Positions 1 to 5,520 of a stretch of DNA of 7,835 nt are shown here, one piece after another; position 1 is the stretch's first letter; the number at the start of each line of letters is the position of its first letter. The notes beneath the pieces were generated by a model. It was given only the letters and a program-made list of their open reading frames with translations. It was not told the origin of the DNA and made no database searches. The stretch spans positions 1 to 7,835 of the forward strand of contig DJIP01000135.1 of NCBI GenBank assembly GCA_002433675.1, written 5' to 3'. This stretch comes from Halomonas halophila. GTDB taxonomy: Bacteria; Pseudomonadota; Gammaproteobacteria; Pseudomonadales; Halomonadaceae. The position numbers and the translations under genes were made by a program.

Positions 1-23
1 CGTCAGGCATTTATTCAGAAGTA

Positions 24-59
24 GGCCCGATTATCGAGAGATAGTCGGGCCTTCTTTTT
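24..59 (+). terminator. Rho-independent terminator, copy 1
   Basis: GGCCCGA (24-30) pairs with TCGGGCC (45-51). The stem extends inward by TTAT/ATAG (one G-U pair) around a CGAGAG loop, and TTCTTTTT follows at 52-59. The orientation suits a plus-strand gene ending left of the window. Confidence 0.75.
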
Positions 60-72
60 GTAAAGAGCGCAT

Positions 73-232
73 GCATGGGGCAGACCCCGCTTTTTATATG
101 TGGGGCCGCGCCGATAACCCCCTCGGCGCGGTCCGGCCTGGCTCTTATCAAGGGCAGGCTCGCGTCGTTCGTCACCCCTTGCAGCTTCGCTGCTGCCCTT
201 GCAAAGAGCGCTGGTGTGACTCACCCCCATGC
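73..232. repeat. 160-bp structured repeat, copy 1
   Basis: The element is bounded by perfect 8-bp inverted ends, GCATGGGG (73-80) and CCCCATGC (225-232). Inside are a GC-rich hairpin, CCGCGCCG (106-113) with CGGCGCGG (124-131), and a long hairpin in which GCTCTT (141-146) and CAAGGGCAG (149-157) pair with CTGCCCTTG (193-201) and AAGAGC (204-209). A small GCAGC-TTC-GCTGC hairpin sits within its loop. It differs from copy 2 at 8 of 160 positions with no gaps. The compact inverted-end, hairpin-rich form resembles REP/BIME or MITE-like elements; no transposase is nearby and its family cannot be named from sequence alone. Confidence 0.8.
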
Positions 233-280
233 GAGAGTAGCCGGATGGCCGGCCCGTCCGTCAGGCATTTATTTAGAAAT

Positions 281-310
281 AGCCCAATTCCGAGAGGAGT
301 TGGGCTTTTT
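281..310 (+). terminator. Rho-independent terminator, copy 2
   Basis: AGCCCAATTC (281-290) pairs with GAGTTGGGCT (297-306) in a 10-bp stem containing one G-U pair. The loop is CGAGAG as in copy 1, and a run of five T ends at 310. No intact gene lies just upstream, so it may simply be part of the repeat array. Confidence 0.7.
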
Positions 311-315
311 CGTGT

Positions 316-475
316 GCATGGGGCAGACCCCGCTTTTTAACTGTGGGGCCGCGCCGATAACCCCCGCGGCGCGGTCCGGCCTGGCTCTTCTCAAGGGCAG
401 GCTCGCGTCGTTCGTCCCCCCTTGCAGCTTCGCTGCAGCCCTTGTAAAGAGCGCTGGGGTGACTCACCCCCATGC
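316..475. repeat. 160-bp structured repeat, copy 2
   Basis: The inverted ends GCATGGGG (316-323) and CCCCATGC (468-475) match those of copy 1. The GC-rich stem (349-356 with 367-374) is unchanged, the only local substitution being in its loop. The long hairpin is kept by GCTCTT (384-389), CAAGGGC (392-398), GCCCTTG (438-444) and AAGAGC (447-452). One substitution breaks the two innermost pairs seen in copy 1, and two others fall in an internal loop. Confidence 0.8.
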
Positions 476-525
476 GAGCGACCTCGTTGTCTAAGCGTCA
501 TCGTTAGGTATCTATTCAAAAGAAG

Positions 526-556
526 GCCCAATTCCGAGAGGAGTTGGGCTTCTTTT
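526..556 (+). terminator. Rho-independent terminator, copy 3
   Basis: GCCCAATTC (526-534) pairs with GAGTTGGGC (541-549) around a CGAGAG loop, followed by TTCTTTT (550-556). The upstream AAAAGAA (518-524) can extend the stem with the T tract, so it could also act on the minus strand. It is the last unit of the array; the 160-bp element that would follow is missing. Confidence 0.7.
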
Positions 557-570
557 GTGTAAAGAGTCGC

Positions 571-858
571 ACCCGCGCCATCGGTGAGCGCTATCGCCTG
601 GAAGTTTGCGTGCTGGACGCGCCGCAGGGCTACCTCGATAGCCTGTTCGCCATCAGCCCCCGGCTGTGAGGGGGGCGACGGCTACCTGCCGCCGCGGATT
701 GAGCGGCGCATCAACGACAACCAGGCGCGACTTGTACAGGTCTGTCTTTGCCATTCGTGCTGTTTGGCGGCGAGGACCACGGCAGCGTGATGTGGCCGGC
801 AGCACGCCTGGTGATCGAGCGGCTGAGTCAGCGCTATCGCCAGAAGCTACTGACATAG
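571..858 (+). pseudogene. Decayed remnant of an alpha/beta-hydrolase esterase (IroE/Fes-like, COG2819 type)
   Basis: Three pieces in two frames read as one protein. Frame 1 (571-669) gives IGERYRLEVCVLDAPQ then YLDSLFAISPRL and a stop at 667. Reading on in frame 2 from about 668 gives GDGYLPPRIERRINDNQARL. Frame 1 resumes at 742 with PFVLFGGEDHGSVMWPAARL and ends at TAG 856-858. Removing one base near 669 turns the stop into SPRLWGGDGYL, like the SPSLW segment of this esterase family; the late DHGS histidine fits the family's C-terminal part. The N-terminal strand appears joined directly to the C-terminal third, so the GxSxG nucleophile region is deleted. At about 95 codons it is far short of the roughly 270-300 usual for the family. 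Assignment is from memory of family motifs; decay itself is clearer than identity. Confidence 0.45.
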
Positions 859-995
859 AGCGCGCATGGCGATCCCCAAACTTGATTTAGGTTCGAGCGA
901 TACGCGGGTTGAAGGGTGGCGGTTTGATCTCCATCTTGTACAAGCACGTGACAGATAGAGTCGATTGTCTAATTTATCGATCCATGGAGGATGTC

Positions 996-1559
996 ATGAC
1001 GCAGCAAGTGGAAGGCAAACGTGTCGCGATTCTCGCCACCCACGGTTTTGAGGAGTCGGAGCTGGCGGTACCCAAGGCGAAGCTTCAGCAACAGGGTATC
1101 GTGGTGCATGTGGTCTCACCGGAGGCCAAGGGCATCAAGGCCTGGGCGGAGAACGACTGGGGCGACACCTACGACGTCGACGTGGCCTTGGACGATGTCA
1201 GCGAACATGACTACCACGCGCTGGTGTTGCCCGGCGGCCTGTTCAACCCTGACGCCCTGCGCCAGGACGAGAAGGCCTTGAGCTTCGTCAATGCTTTCTT
1301 CCAGGCACACAAGCCGGTGGCAGCGATCTGCCACGCCCCCTGGATCCTGATCAACGCCGGGGTGGTGGAAGGTCGCAGGCTGACCTCCTACCCGAGTGTC
1401 GAGCAGGATCTGCGCAATGCAGGCGCCGACTGGGTCGACGAGCAGGTGGTGGTGGATAACGGCCTGGTGACCAGCCGCAAGCCCGATGACCTGGATATCT
1501 TCTGCCATAAGCTGGTCGAGGAGATCCACGAAGGGCGCCACGAGAAGCAGCACGCCTGA
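996..1559 (+). CDS. pfpI: DJ-1/PfpI-family protein (YhbO-like stress protein, putative protease/deglycase)
   Basis: This 187-residue protein spans one type I glutamine-amidotransferase-like domain, the usual size for the PfpI/YhbO branch. The nucleophile elbow AAICHAPW places Cys112 next to His113, and the acidic partner is Glu19/Glu20 in GFEESEL. LVLPGG (77-81) and LVTSRKPDDL (158-166) are further family marks. Members are cytoplasmic and linked to stress survival; protease and glyoxal/deglycase activities have both been reported and cannot be told apart here. The start at 996 is chosen because GGAGG (986-990) sits 5 bases upstream and the domain begins at once. An in-frame ATG at 984 overlaps that site, and one at 909 adds an unsupported extension. 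A poor promoter candidate is GTGACA (948-953) with TAATTT (970-975). The gene stands alone, converging on nhaC. Confidence 0.88.
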   Translation: MTQQVEGKRVAILATHGFEESELAVPKAKLQQQGIVVHVVSPEAKGIKAWAENDWGDTYDVDVALDDVSEHDYHALVLPGGLFNPDALRQDEKALSFVNAFFQAHKPVAAICHAPWILINAGVVEGRRLTSYPSVEQDLRNAGADWVDEQVVVDNGLVTSRKPDDLDIFCHKLVEEIHEGRHEKQHA

Positions 1560-1590
1560 TTTCGCTCAGCACGGCAAGCTGGCCGAAGAA

Positions 1591-1627
1591 AAGAGGCCCC
1601 CGGCGATATGGTCGCCGGGGGCCTCTT
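1591..1627. terminator. Bidirectional terminator between convergent pfpI and nhaC
   Basis: A perfect 16-bp stem (1591-1606 with 1612-1627) with a 5-base loop contains GGCCCCCGGCGA. On the minus strand it is followed by a T-rich stretch (read from 1594 down to 1585), making it a strong stop for the metC-nhaC transcript. On the plus strand the T run is short, so termination of pfpI is likely weaker. It lies 31 bp past the pfpI stop and 37 bp past the nhaC stop. Confidence 0.85.
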
Positions 1628-1664
1628 GCGTAGCAGGAGGAGATTGCCTGCCAGGGTTGTCTGG

Positions 1665-3158
1665 CTATTTGATGGAGGGAGAGGCTCCCATTGGTGCAGC
1701 CCCGCTGTCGGTCCGCCCCTCGCCAGTGGGCTCGATGCGCTTTACGCCGAACCAGCCGGTCCAGGGCCCGATCATCGCCAGCAGGATCGAGAAGACGATG
1801 CCCAGGTAATTGAACAGCGCCCAGGGAGCGTAGTCGAGGGTGGCGACACCCAGGGTGCCAGCCATATAGACCGCGGAGACGGTCCAGGGGGCCAGCGGCT
1901 CGGGAATCATGCCGCCGTCTTCCATGCTGCGCGACAGGTTGAGCTGGTGCAGACCTCGCTTGCGATACTGCTCGGCGAACAGCTCACGGGTCAAGAAGAA
2001 GGTCACATAGCTGTTGCCGGTGGCCAGGATGATGGTGCTGCTGGCCGCCAATGAGGCCAGGATGGTGCCGCGGGCGGAGCGCACGTAGGCCAGGCTGCGA
2101 TCAAGCACGACCTTGAGGATGCCGGCGGCCTCCAGCGCCGAGGCAAAGAAGAAGGCACACAGCGCGAACAGCACTGCTCCGTGCATGCTGTAGAGCCCGC
2201 CACGGTTCAGCAGGCTGACCAGTGCCGGGGGCAGGGTGGCGACGTCCAGGCCCGGGTTGAAGCCGGCCAGCAGGCTGACGTTGAAGCCCGAGACTGCGGC
2301 CTTGGCCACCGCCTCGGGACTGGCGCCCTGGAGCAGTATCGCCAGCAGGGCGGCGCAGGCCGAGGCCAGGAACAGGACCACCAGGGTCGGTTTCTTGCGC
2401 ACCGAGCCGAACAGCACGATGGCCACCGGCAGCAGCAACAGGAAATTCAGCTGATAGAGCCCGCCGATGGTCTCGGCGCTGGCGGCGATGGCTTCGGGGG
2501 TGCCCTCTGCCAGGTCCATGTTGAGACCGAGGATCAGGTAGACCACCGCGGCCACCACGCTGGCGGGCAGCGAGGTGTACATCAGGTGACGGATGTGTCG
2601 GTACAGGTCTTCGCCCACCACCATGGAAGCCATGATGGTGGTGTCCGACAGCGGCGATAGCTTGTCGCCGAAGTAGGCGCCTGAGAGCACCGCGCCGGCG
2701 GTGATCGCCAGGTTGATGTCCATGGCCGCAGCGATGCCCATGATGGCCACCCCCAGGGTCCCGGCGGAGCCCCAGGAGGTGCCAGTGAAGGTGGAGACGA
2801 TGGCGGTGCCGAAGAACGCCATGACGTAGAGGTAACGGGGGTCGATCAGCTCCAGGCCATGGTAGATGAAGTAGGGAATGGTACCCGAGATCATCCAGGT
2901 GCCGATGATGATACCGATGCTGTAGAGCACCAGCAGGGCGGACAGGGCGGTGCGGACCTTGTTGCCCATGATGTCCATGACGCCATCCCAGGTTCCGCCG
3001 TGCAGTAGGCTGAACAGGGTGGCGGCAGCGCCCAGGGTGATCAGCACAAGTTCGGTGGGAAGGCCCGCTACCACGATGCCGTAGACGATGGCAAAGGCGA
3101 TGGCGGTCAGCAATATCAGGGATGGAACAAGACCAGGTTGTCGTTGTGTCGCTGGCAT
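1665..3158 (-). CDS. nhaC: NhaC-family Na+/H+ antiporter-like membrane transporter
   Basis: A 497-residue polytopic inner-membrane protein, full length for the NhaC family, with about 11-12 hydrophobic segments. Two family signatures sit in the first half, TGTSWGSAGTLGVA (125-138) and GAYFGDKLSPLSDTT (160-174). A matching pair lies in the second half, GNSYVTFFLTREL (381-393) and SMEDGGMIPEPLAPW (411-425), consistent with an inverted-repeat fold. Asp165 and Asp172 are candidate ion-site residues. The start has AGGAGG (3166-3171) 7 bases upstream. It lies 21 bp downstream of metC on the same strand, so the two are almost certainly one operon. Family members exchange Na+ for H+ or couple Na+/H+ to organic substrates (MleN malate/lactate; the predicted methionine carrier MetT). 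Given metC and the regulator, a sulfur-amino-acid substrate is possible; sequence alone does not decide. Confidence 0.85.
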   Translation of the reverse strand: MPATQRQPGLVPSLILLTAIAFAIVYGIVVAGLPTELVLITLGAAATLFSLLHGGTWDGVMDIMGNKVRTALSALLVLYSIGIIIGTWMISGTIPYFIYHGLELIDPRYLYVMAFFGTAIVSTFTGTSWGSAGTLGVAIMGIAAAMDINLAITAGAVLSGAYFGDKLSPLSDTTIMASMVVGEDLYRHIRHLMYTSLPASVVAAVVYLILGLNMDLAEGTPEAIAASAETIGGLYQLNFLLLLPVAIVLFGSVRKKPTLVVLFLASACAALLAILLQGASPEAVAKAAVSGFNVSLLAGFNPGLDVATLPPALVSLLNRGGLYSMHGAVLFALCAFFFASALEAAGILKVVLDRSLAYVRSARGTILASLAASSTIILATGNSYVTFFLTRELFAEQYRKRGLHQLNLSRSMEDGGMIPEPLAPWTVSAVYMAGTLGVATLDYAPWALFNYLGIVFSILLAMIGPWTGWFGVKRIEPTGEGRTDSGAAPMGASPSIK

Positions 3159-3179
3159 GGGATGTCCTCCTCGTGGTGA

Positions 3180-4319
3180 TCAGCGGTCGAGCGCGGCGAA
3201 ACCCCGCTCGAGATCGGCGATGATGTCGTCGATGCCTTCAAGCCCGATGGCCAGACGAATCAGCGGCTGGCCGCTGCCGTCGGGGCGAATGGGAGACAGT
3301 GCGAGACTCTCGTAGCCGCCCCAGCTGACGCCGATGCGCATCAGTTTGAGGGCGTCGATGAACCCCGCGATGCGCGGGTAGCTAGGGTGGTGAAGTGCAA
3401 AGCTGAGCAGGCCAGAATGTCCGCGCAGCTGGCGGGCGGCCCAGTCGGCGGCGACGCCTTCGGCGAGGCTCGGGTGATGCACCGCTGCGACCTGCGGGTG
3501 GTCAGCGAGAAAACGTGCAACCGCCAAAGCGTTGCGCTGATGCTCGGCCATGCGCACCGGCAGGGTGCGTAGACCGCGCAGGATCAGCGAGGCGCTGTGG
3601 GGCGACAGGGCCGCACCGAGCAACTGGTGGCCGTTGGCGAAGAGACGGTCGATCAACTCGGCGTCGGCGATGACCGCGCCGCCGACCACGTCACTGTGAC
3701 CGCCGATGTACTTCGACAGCGAGTGCACCACCACATCGATGCCATGGGTGAGCGGCTTCTGGAGCAACGGGGTGGCCCAGGTGTTGTCGATCAGCGTGAG
3801 GATGCCGCGTTTCCGGGCGATGGCGGAGATGGCCTCGAGGTCGGCCAGCTCCATGCGCAGCGATGACGGACTCTCGATGTAGATCAGGCGGGTCTCTGGC
3901 CGAAGATGATCGCTCACGTCCTGATCACCGCCAATGCCGTCGTGGCTGACGCCGTAGCGGGCCATATGGTCGAGCAGTTCGACGCTGGGGCCGTAGGTCT
4001 GGTTGATGCGCAGAACGTGGTCGCCGTGCTTCAACAGCGAGAATAGCGTGGCGGAGATGGCGCCCATGCCGGAGGCAAAGGCCTTGCAGGCCTGGCCGCG
4101 TTCCAGCGCCGCCAGCTTGTCTTCCAGAAGCTTGATGGTGGGATTGAGTCCGCGGCTGTAGATGAAATTTTCGCGCTCGGCCAGCTGGGCACGGCTGAAG
4201 CTCTCGAGGTTCGGGAAGGTGAAGATGCTGGTCTGGTAGACGGGAGGTGCCACGGCGCCGTGATGATCCTGGCGCTGTTCGAAGGCGTGACTACAGATAT
4301 GGCGATCCTGTGGGTTCAC
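3180..4319 (-). CDS. metC: Cystathionine beta-lyase (MetC-type, PLP-dependent)
   Basis: A 379-residue Cys/Met-metabolism PLP enzyme of fold type I, near the 395 residues of E. coli MetC. It would cleave cystathionine to homocysteine, pyruvate and ammonia in the cytoplasm; relatives also act on cysteine and other C-S amino acids. PLP is bound by Lys203 in HSLSKYIGGHSD, the ring nitrogen by Asp178 (IDNTWA), phosphate by Tyr54/Arg56 (YSRGLNP) and SGMGA (83-87); Tyr109 would stack on the cofactor. SWGGYESL (332-339) is the segment typical of MetC rather than gamma-lyases. The GTG start at 4319 has GGAGA (4327-4331) 7 bases upstream. A longer frame from 4436 is rejected because it would include the promoter and inverted repeat. 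First gene of the metC-nhaC operon, divergent from gntR. A degradative C-S lyase role is the alternative. Confidence 0.85.
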   Translation of the reverse strand: MNPQDRHICSHAFEQRQDHHGAVAPPVYQTSIFTFPNLESFSRAQLAERENFIYSRGLNPTIKLLEDKLAALERGQACKAFASGMGAISATLFSLLKHGDHVLRINQTYGPSVELLDHMARYGVSHDGIGGDQDVSDHLRPETRLIYIESPSSLRMELADLEAISAIARKRGILTLIDNTWATPLLQKPLTHGIDVVVHSLSKYIGGHSDVVGGAVIADAELIDRLFANGHQLLGAALSPHSASLILRGLRTLPVRMAEHQRNALAVARFLADHPQVAAVHHPSLAEGVAADWAARQLRGHSGLLSFALHHPSYPRIAGFIDALKLMRIGVSWGGYESLALSPIRPDGSGQPLIRLAIGLEGIDDIIADLERGFAALDR

Positions 4320-4348
4320 GGTGCGGTCTCCGCAAGCAGGGTGGATTG

Positions 4349-4371
4349 AGCTATCAGCCTGTCTGATAGCT
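4349..4371. promoter_or_regulatory. Perfect 9-5-9 inverted repeat, likely operator for the GntR-type regulator
   Basis: AGCTATCAG (4349-4357) and CTGATAGCT (4363-4371) are exact inverted copies around CCTGT. The site lies between the divergent metC and gntR genes, directly downstream of the proposed metC -10 box and over its expected start point, where a bound repressor would block transcription. FadR-family regulators bind such palindromes as dimers, commonly next to their own gene. The half-site does not match the common TNGT-ACNA pattern closely, so the partner is inferred from position. Confidence 0.6.
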
Positions 4372-4400
4372 AAGCTAGCACGGCCCTGCCGGCCCCACAA
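4372..4400 (-). promoter_or_regulatory. Candidate promoter of the metC-nhaC operon
   Basis: Reading the minus strand, TTGTGG (4400-4395) is followed after 17 bases by TAGCTT (4377-4372), preceded by TGC and so forming an extended -10. The start of transcription would fall near 4365, inside the inverted repeat, giving a leader of about 45 bases. The -10 hexamer itself matches the consensus at only three positions. Confidence 0.4.
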
Positions 4401-4429
4401 TTGATCCAGAAGAGGTTTGCCGTTACCGT
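4401..4429 (+). promoter_or_regulatory. Weak candidate promoter of the gntR-type gene
   Basis: TTGATC (4401-4406) and TACCGT (4424-4429) are 17 bases apart and would start a transcript about 37 bases before the chosen ATG. Both boxes match poorly. A start further left, overlapping the inverted repeat, is equally possible. Confidence 0.2.
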
Positions 4430-4472
4430 CGATCAAGCCCCAAGACGCCTTTCCTGCCTGGATGCCAACGTC

Positions 4473-5153
4473 ATGAAACGACTCTACTTATCGGACACCG
4501 TCGCTGGAGAGATCAGCGCCTATATCGCCAAAGAGCAGTTGGCGCCGGGGGCGCGCCTACCTTCGGTGGGGGAGTGGATGGAGCGCCTTGAGGTAGGCCG
4601 ATCTACCCTCCGGGAGGGCCTCAAGAAGCTCCAGGCCGAGGGCATCATCGAGGTGGTCAACGGCAAGGGGATCTTCGTCAGCGAGCAGCGGACCTTTCAA
4701 CTGCTGGCGAGTCTTGGCATCCACGACGCCAGGGCGCATCTGCTGGAGATGCTCGAGGTTCGCCAGGCGCTGGAGGCCCAGGCCATCCTGCTGGCCGTGA
4801 GGCACGCCGAAGAGGCCGCCTTCGAGGCCATGGCCGGCCACCTGGATGACTATCGACGCGCGCGGGAAAAGGAGGATTTCCTCGCGGTCAGCGAGGCCGA
4901 CGCGGCTTTTCACCTGGCGATCTATCAGGCCTGCGGCAATCGCGTACTGGTCGGACTGATCCAGATGATGCACGACGAGCTGTACCTGTCCTGGGACTCG
5001 CCGGACGATCGTCATGGAGTGTTTGACGCAAGCTTTGCCCACCACGAAGACCTGCTCGAGGCCATGCGTAGGGGGGATGAAGCGGCCGCCCTGGCTGCCT
5101 TCGACAACCTGATCGGTGCCACGCGCAAGAGCGTCGAAGCCATGGTGTCCTGA
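4473..5153 (+). CDS. GntR-family transcriptional regulator, FadR subfamily (FCD domain)
   Basis: A 226-residue regulator, normal for FadR/FCD proteins. Residues about 5-70 form the winged helix-turn-helix: RLPSVGEWMERLEVGRSTL (28-46), REGLKKLQAEG, then the wing NGKGIFV (63-69). Residues about 85-222 are the all-helical FCD ligand domain, with Asp143 and His147 (ADAAFHLAIYQACGN) and His191 (HHEDLLEAM) at the usual metal-site positions. The last expected histidine appears to be Leu213 (FDNLIGATRK). The ATG at 4473 is chosen because the DNA-binding domain begins within a few residues; its ribosome site is weak (GGA at 4460-4462) and the frame is open back to a TTG at 4401. Divergent from metC-nhaC with a shared palindrome, it probably represses that operon in response to an amino acid or carboxylate. 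The ligand is unknown. Confidence 0.85.
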   Translation: MKRLYLSDTVAGEISAYIAKEQLAPGARLPSVGEWMERLEVGRSTLREGLKKLQAEGIIEVVNGKGIFVSEQRTFQLLASLGIHDARAHLLEMLEVRQALEAQAILLAVRHAEEAAFEAMAGHLDDYRRAREKEDFLAVSEADAAFHLAIYQACGNRVLVGLIQMMHDELYLSWDSPDDRHGVFDASFAHHEDLLEAMRRGDEAAALAAFDNLIGATRKSVEAMVS

Positions 5154-5520
5154 GAGCGCCGGCCTGGTGGCTGGTTCGTTGCGCTTGCAGCAATAGCGTA
5201 CAGGGCGGGCTTCGCCAATCAGATCTTGCTGCTTCGATGCAGCGAGCGCCAAGCAGTGGTCGGTCAGCAGGCGGCTGGCATTGGCGTTCTGGACGACTTT
5301 CGAGACCAGGCTCGGGCATTTCCACGTGGCGCCATTCGAACAGAGTGGCGGAAGCTTGCATGGTGCCCTTTTTCCTGTTGCTCGCCACCGCCCGCCGGTG
5401 CTCGTAACACCTGGAGGAGTTGCTCAGAGGCACACCCACAGGAGTGTTGCAGGCGCGTGGATTTCCGGCGACAGGCGACATTCGATAGACTATGCCCTTT
5501 TCCCGTGGAAGGGGCGAGGG
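5154..5520. other. 367-bp gap between gntR-type gene and birA, no confident gene
   Basis: No plus-strand gene or clear terminator is seen. On the minus strand, from an ATG at 5361, two overlapping frames read like one decayed protein (FEWRHVEMPEPGL, then VSKVVQNANASRLLTDHCLA from 5306). I cannot name it, and it may be chance in GC-rich DNA. The right end should hold the birA promoter. Confidence 0.5.
5463..5491 (+). promoter_or_regulatory. Weak candidate birA promoter
   Basis: TAGACT (5486-5491) matches the -10 consensus at four positions and lies 30 bases before the birA ATG. The -35 position (TTCCGG, 5463-5468, 17-bp spacing) is poor. No inverted repeat typical of a BirA operator was recognised here. 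Confidence 0.25.

Larger units (their letters stand above)
1..570. repeat. Tandem array of terminator hairpins alternating with a 160-bp structured repeat
   Basis: Three copies of a degenerate lead-in (CGTCAGGCAT at 1 and 259, CGTTAGGTAT at 502) each run into a terminator-like hairpin. The first two are then followed by a nearly identical 160-bp element and a 26-bp unrelated spacer. The period is 258 bp, then 243 bp; the 15-bp difference lies between hairpin and element. The third copy keeps only the hairpin part and runs into the pseudogene at about 571. The array appears to start at or before the window edge, so more copies may lie outside. No reading frame here has a ribosome binding site or a recognisable protein. 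Most likely this is intergenic repeat DNA downstream of a gene lying to the left. Confidence 0.85.

Noticed and set aside
15..473. Two similar minus-strand small frames (15-230 and 273-473) inside the repeats, encoding related Arg/Gly-rich peptides
   Set aside because: Of the 8 substitutions between the copies, 6 change amino acids (5 residues) and only 2 are silent, so there is no sign of protein selection. No ribosome binding site precedes either ATG, and the frames run through the hairpins.
1..570. CRISPR-like array
   Set aside because: The repeats are 160 bp or longer with periods of 258 and 243 bp, only two to three copies, and contain terminators; this is not CRISPR geometry.
909..995. 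Longer N-terminus for the PfpI-family gene
   Set aside because: The extra 29 residues have no family counterpart, and a well-spaced GGAGG supports the start at 996.
4320..4436. 39-residue N-terminal extension of MetC from an ATG at 4436
   Set aside because: It would span the promoter and palindrome, has no family content, and the GTG at 4319 has a good ribosome binding site.
5281..5520. 80-residue N-terminal extension of BirA
   Set aside because: The winged helix of BirA begins right after the ATG at 5521, and the extension is just an open frame in GC-rich DNA.
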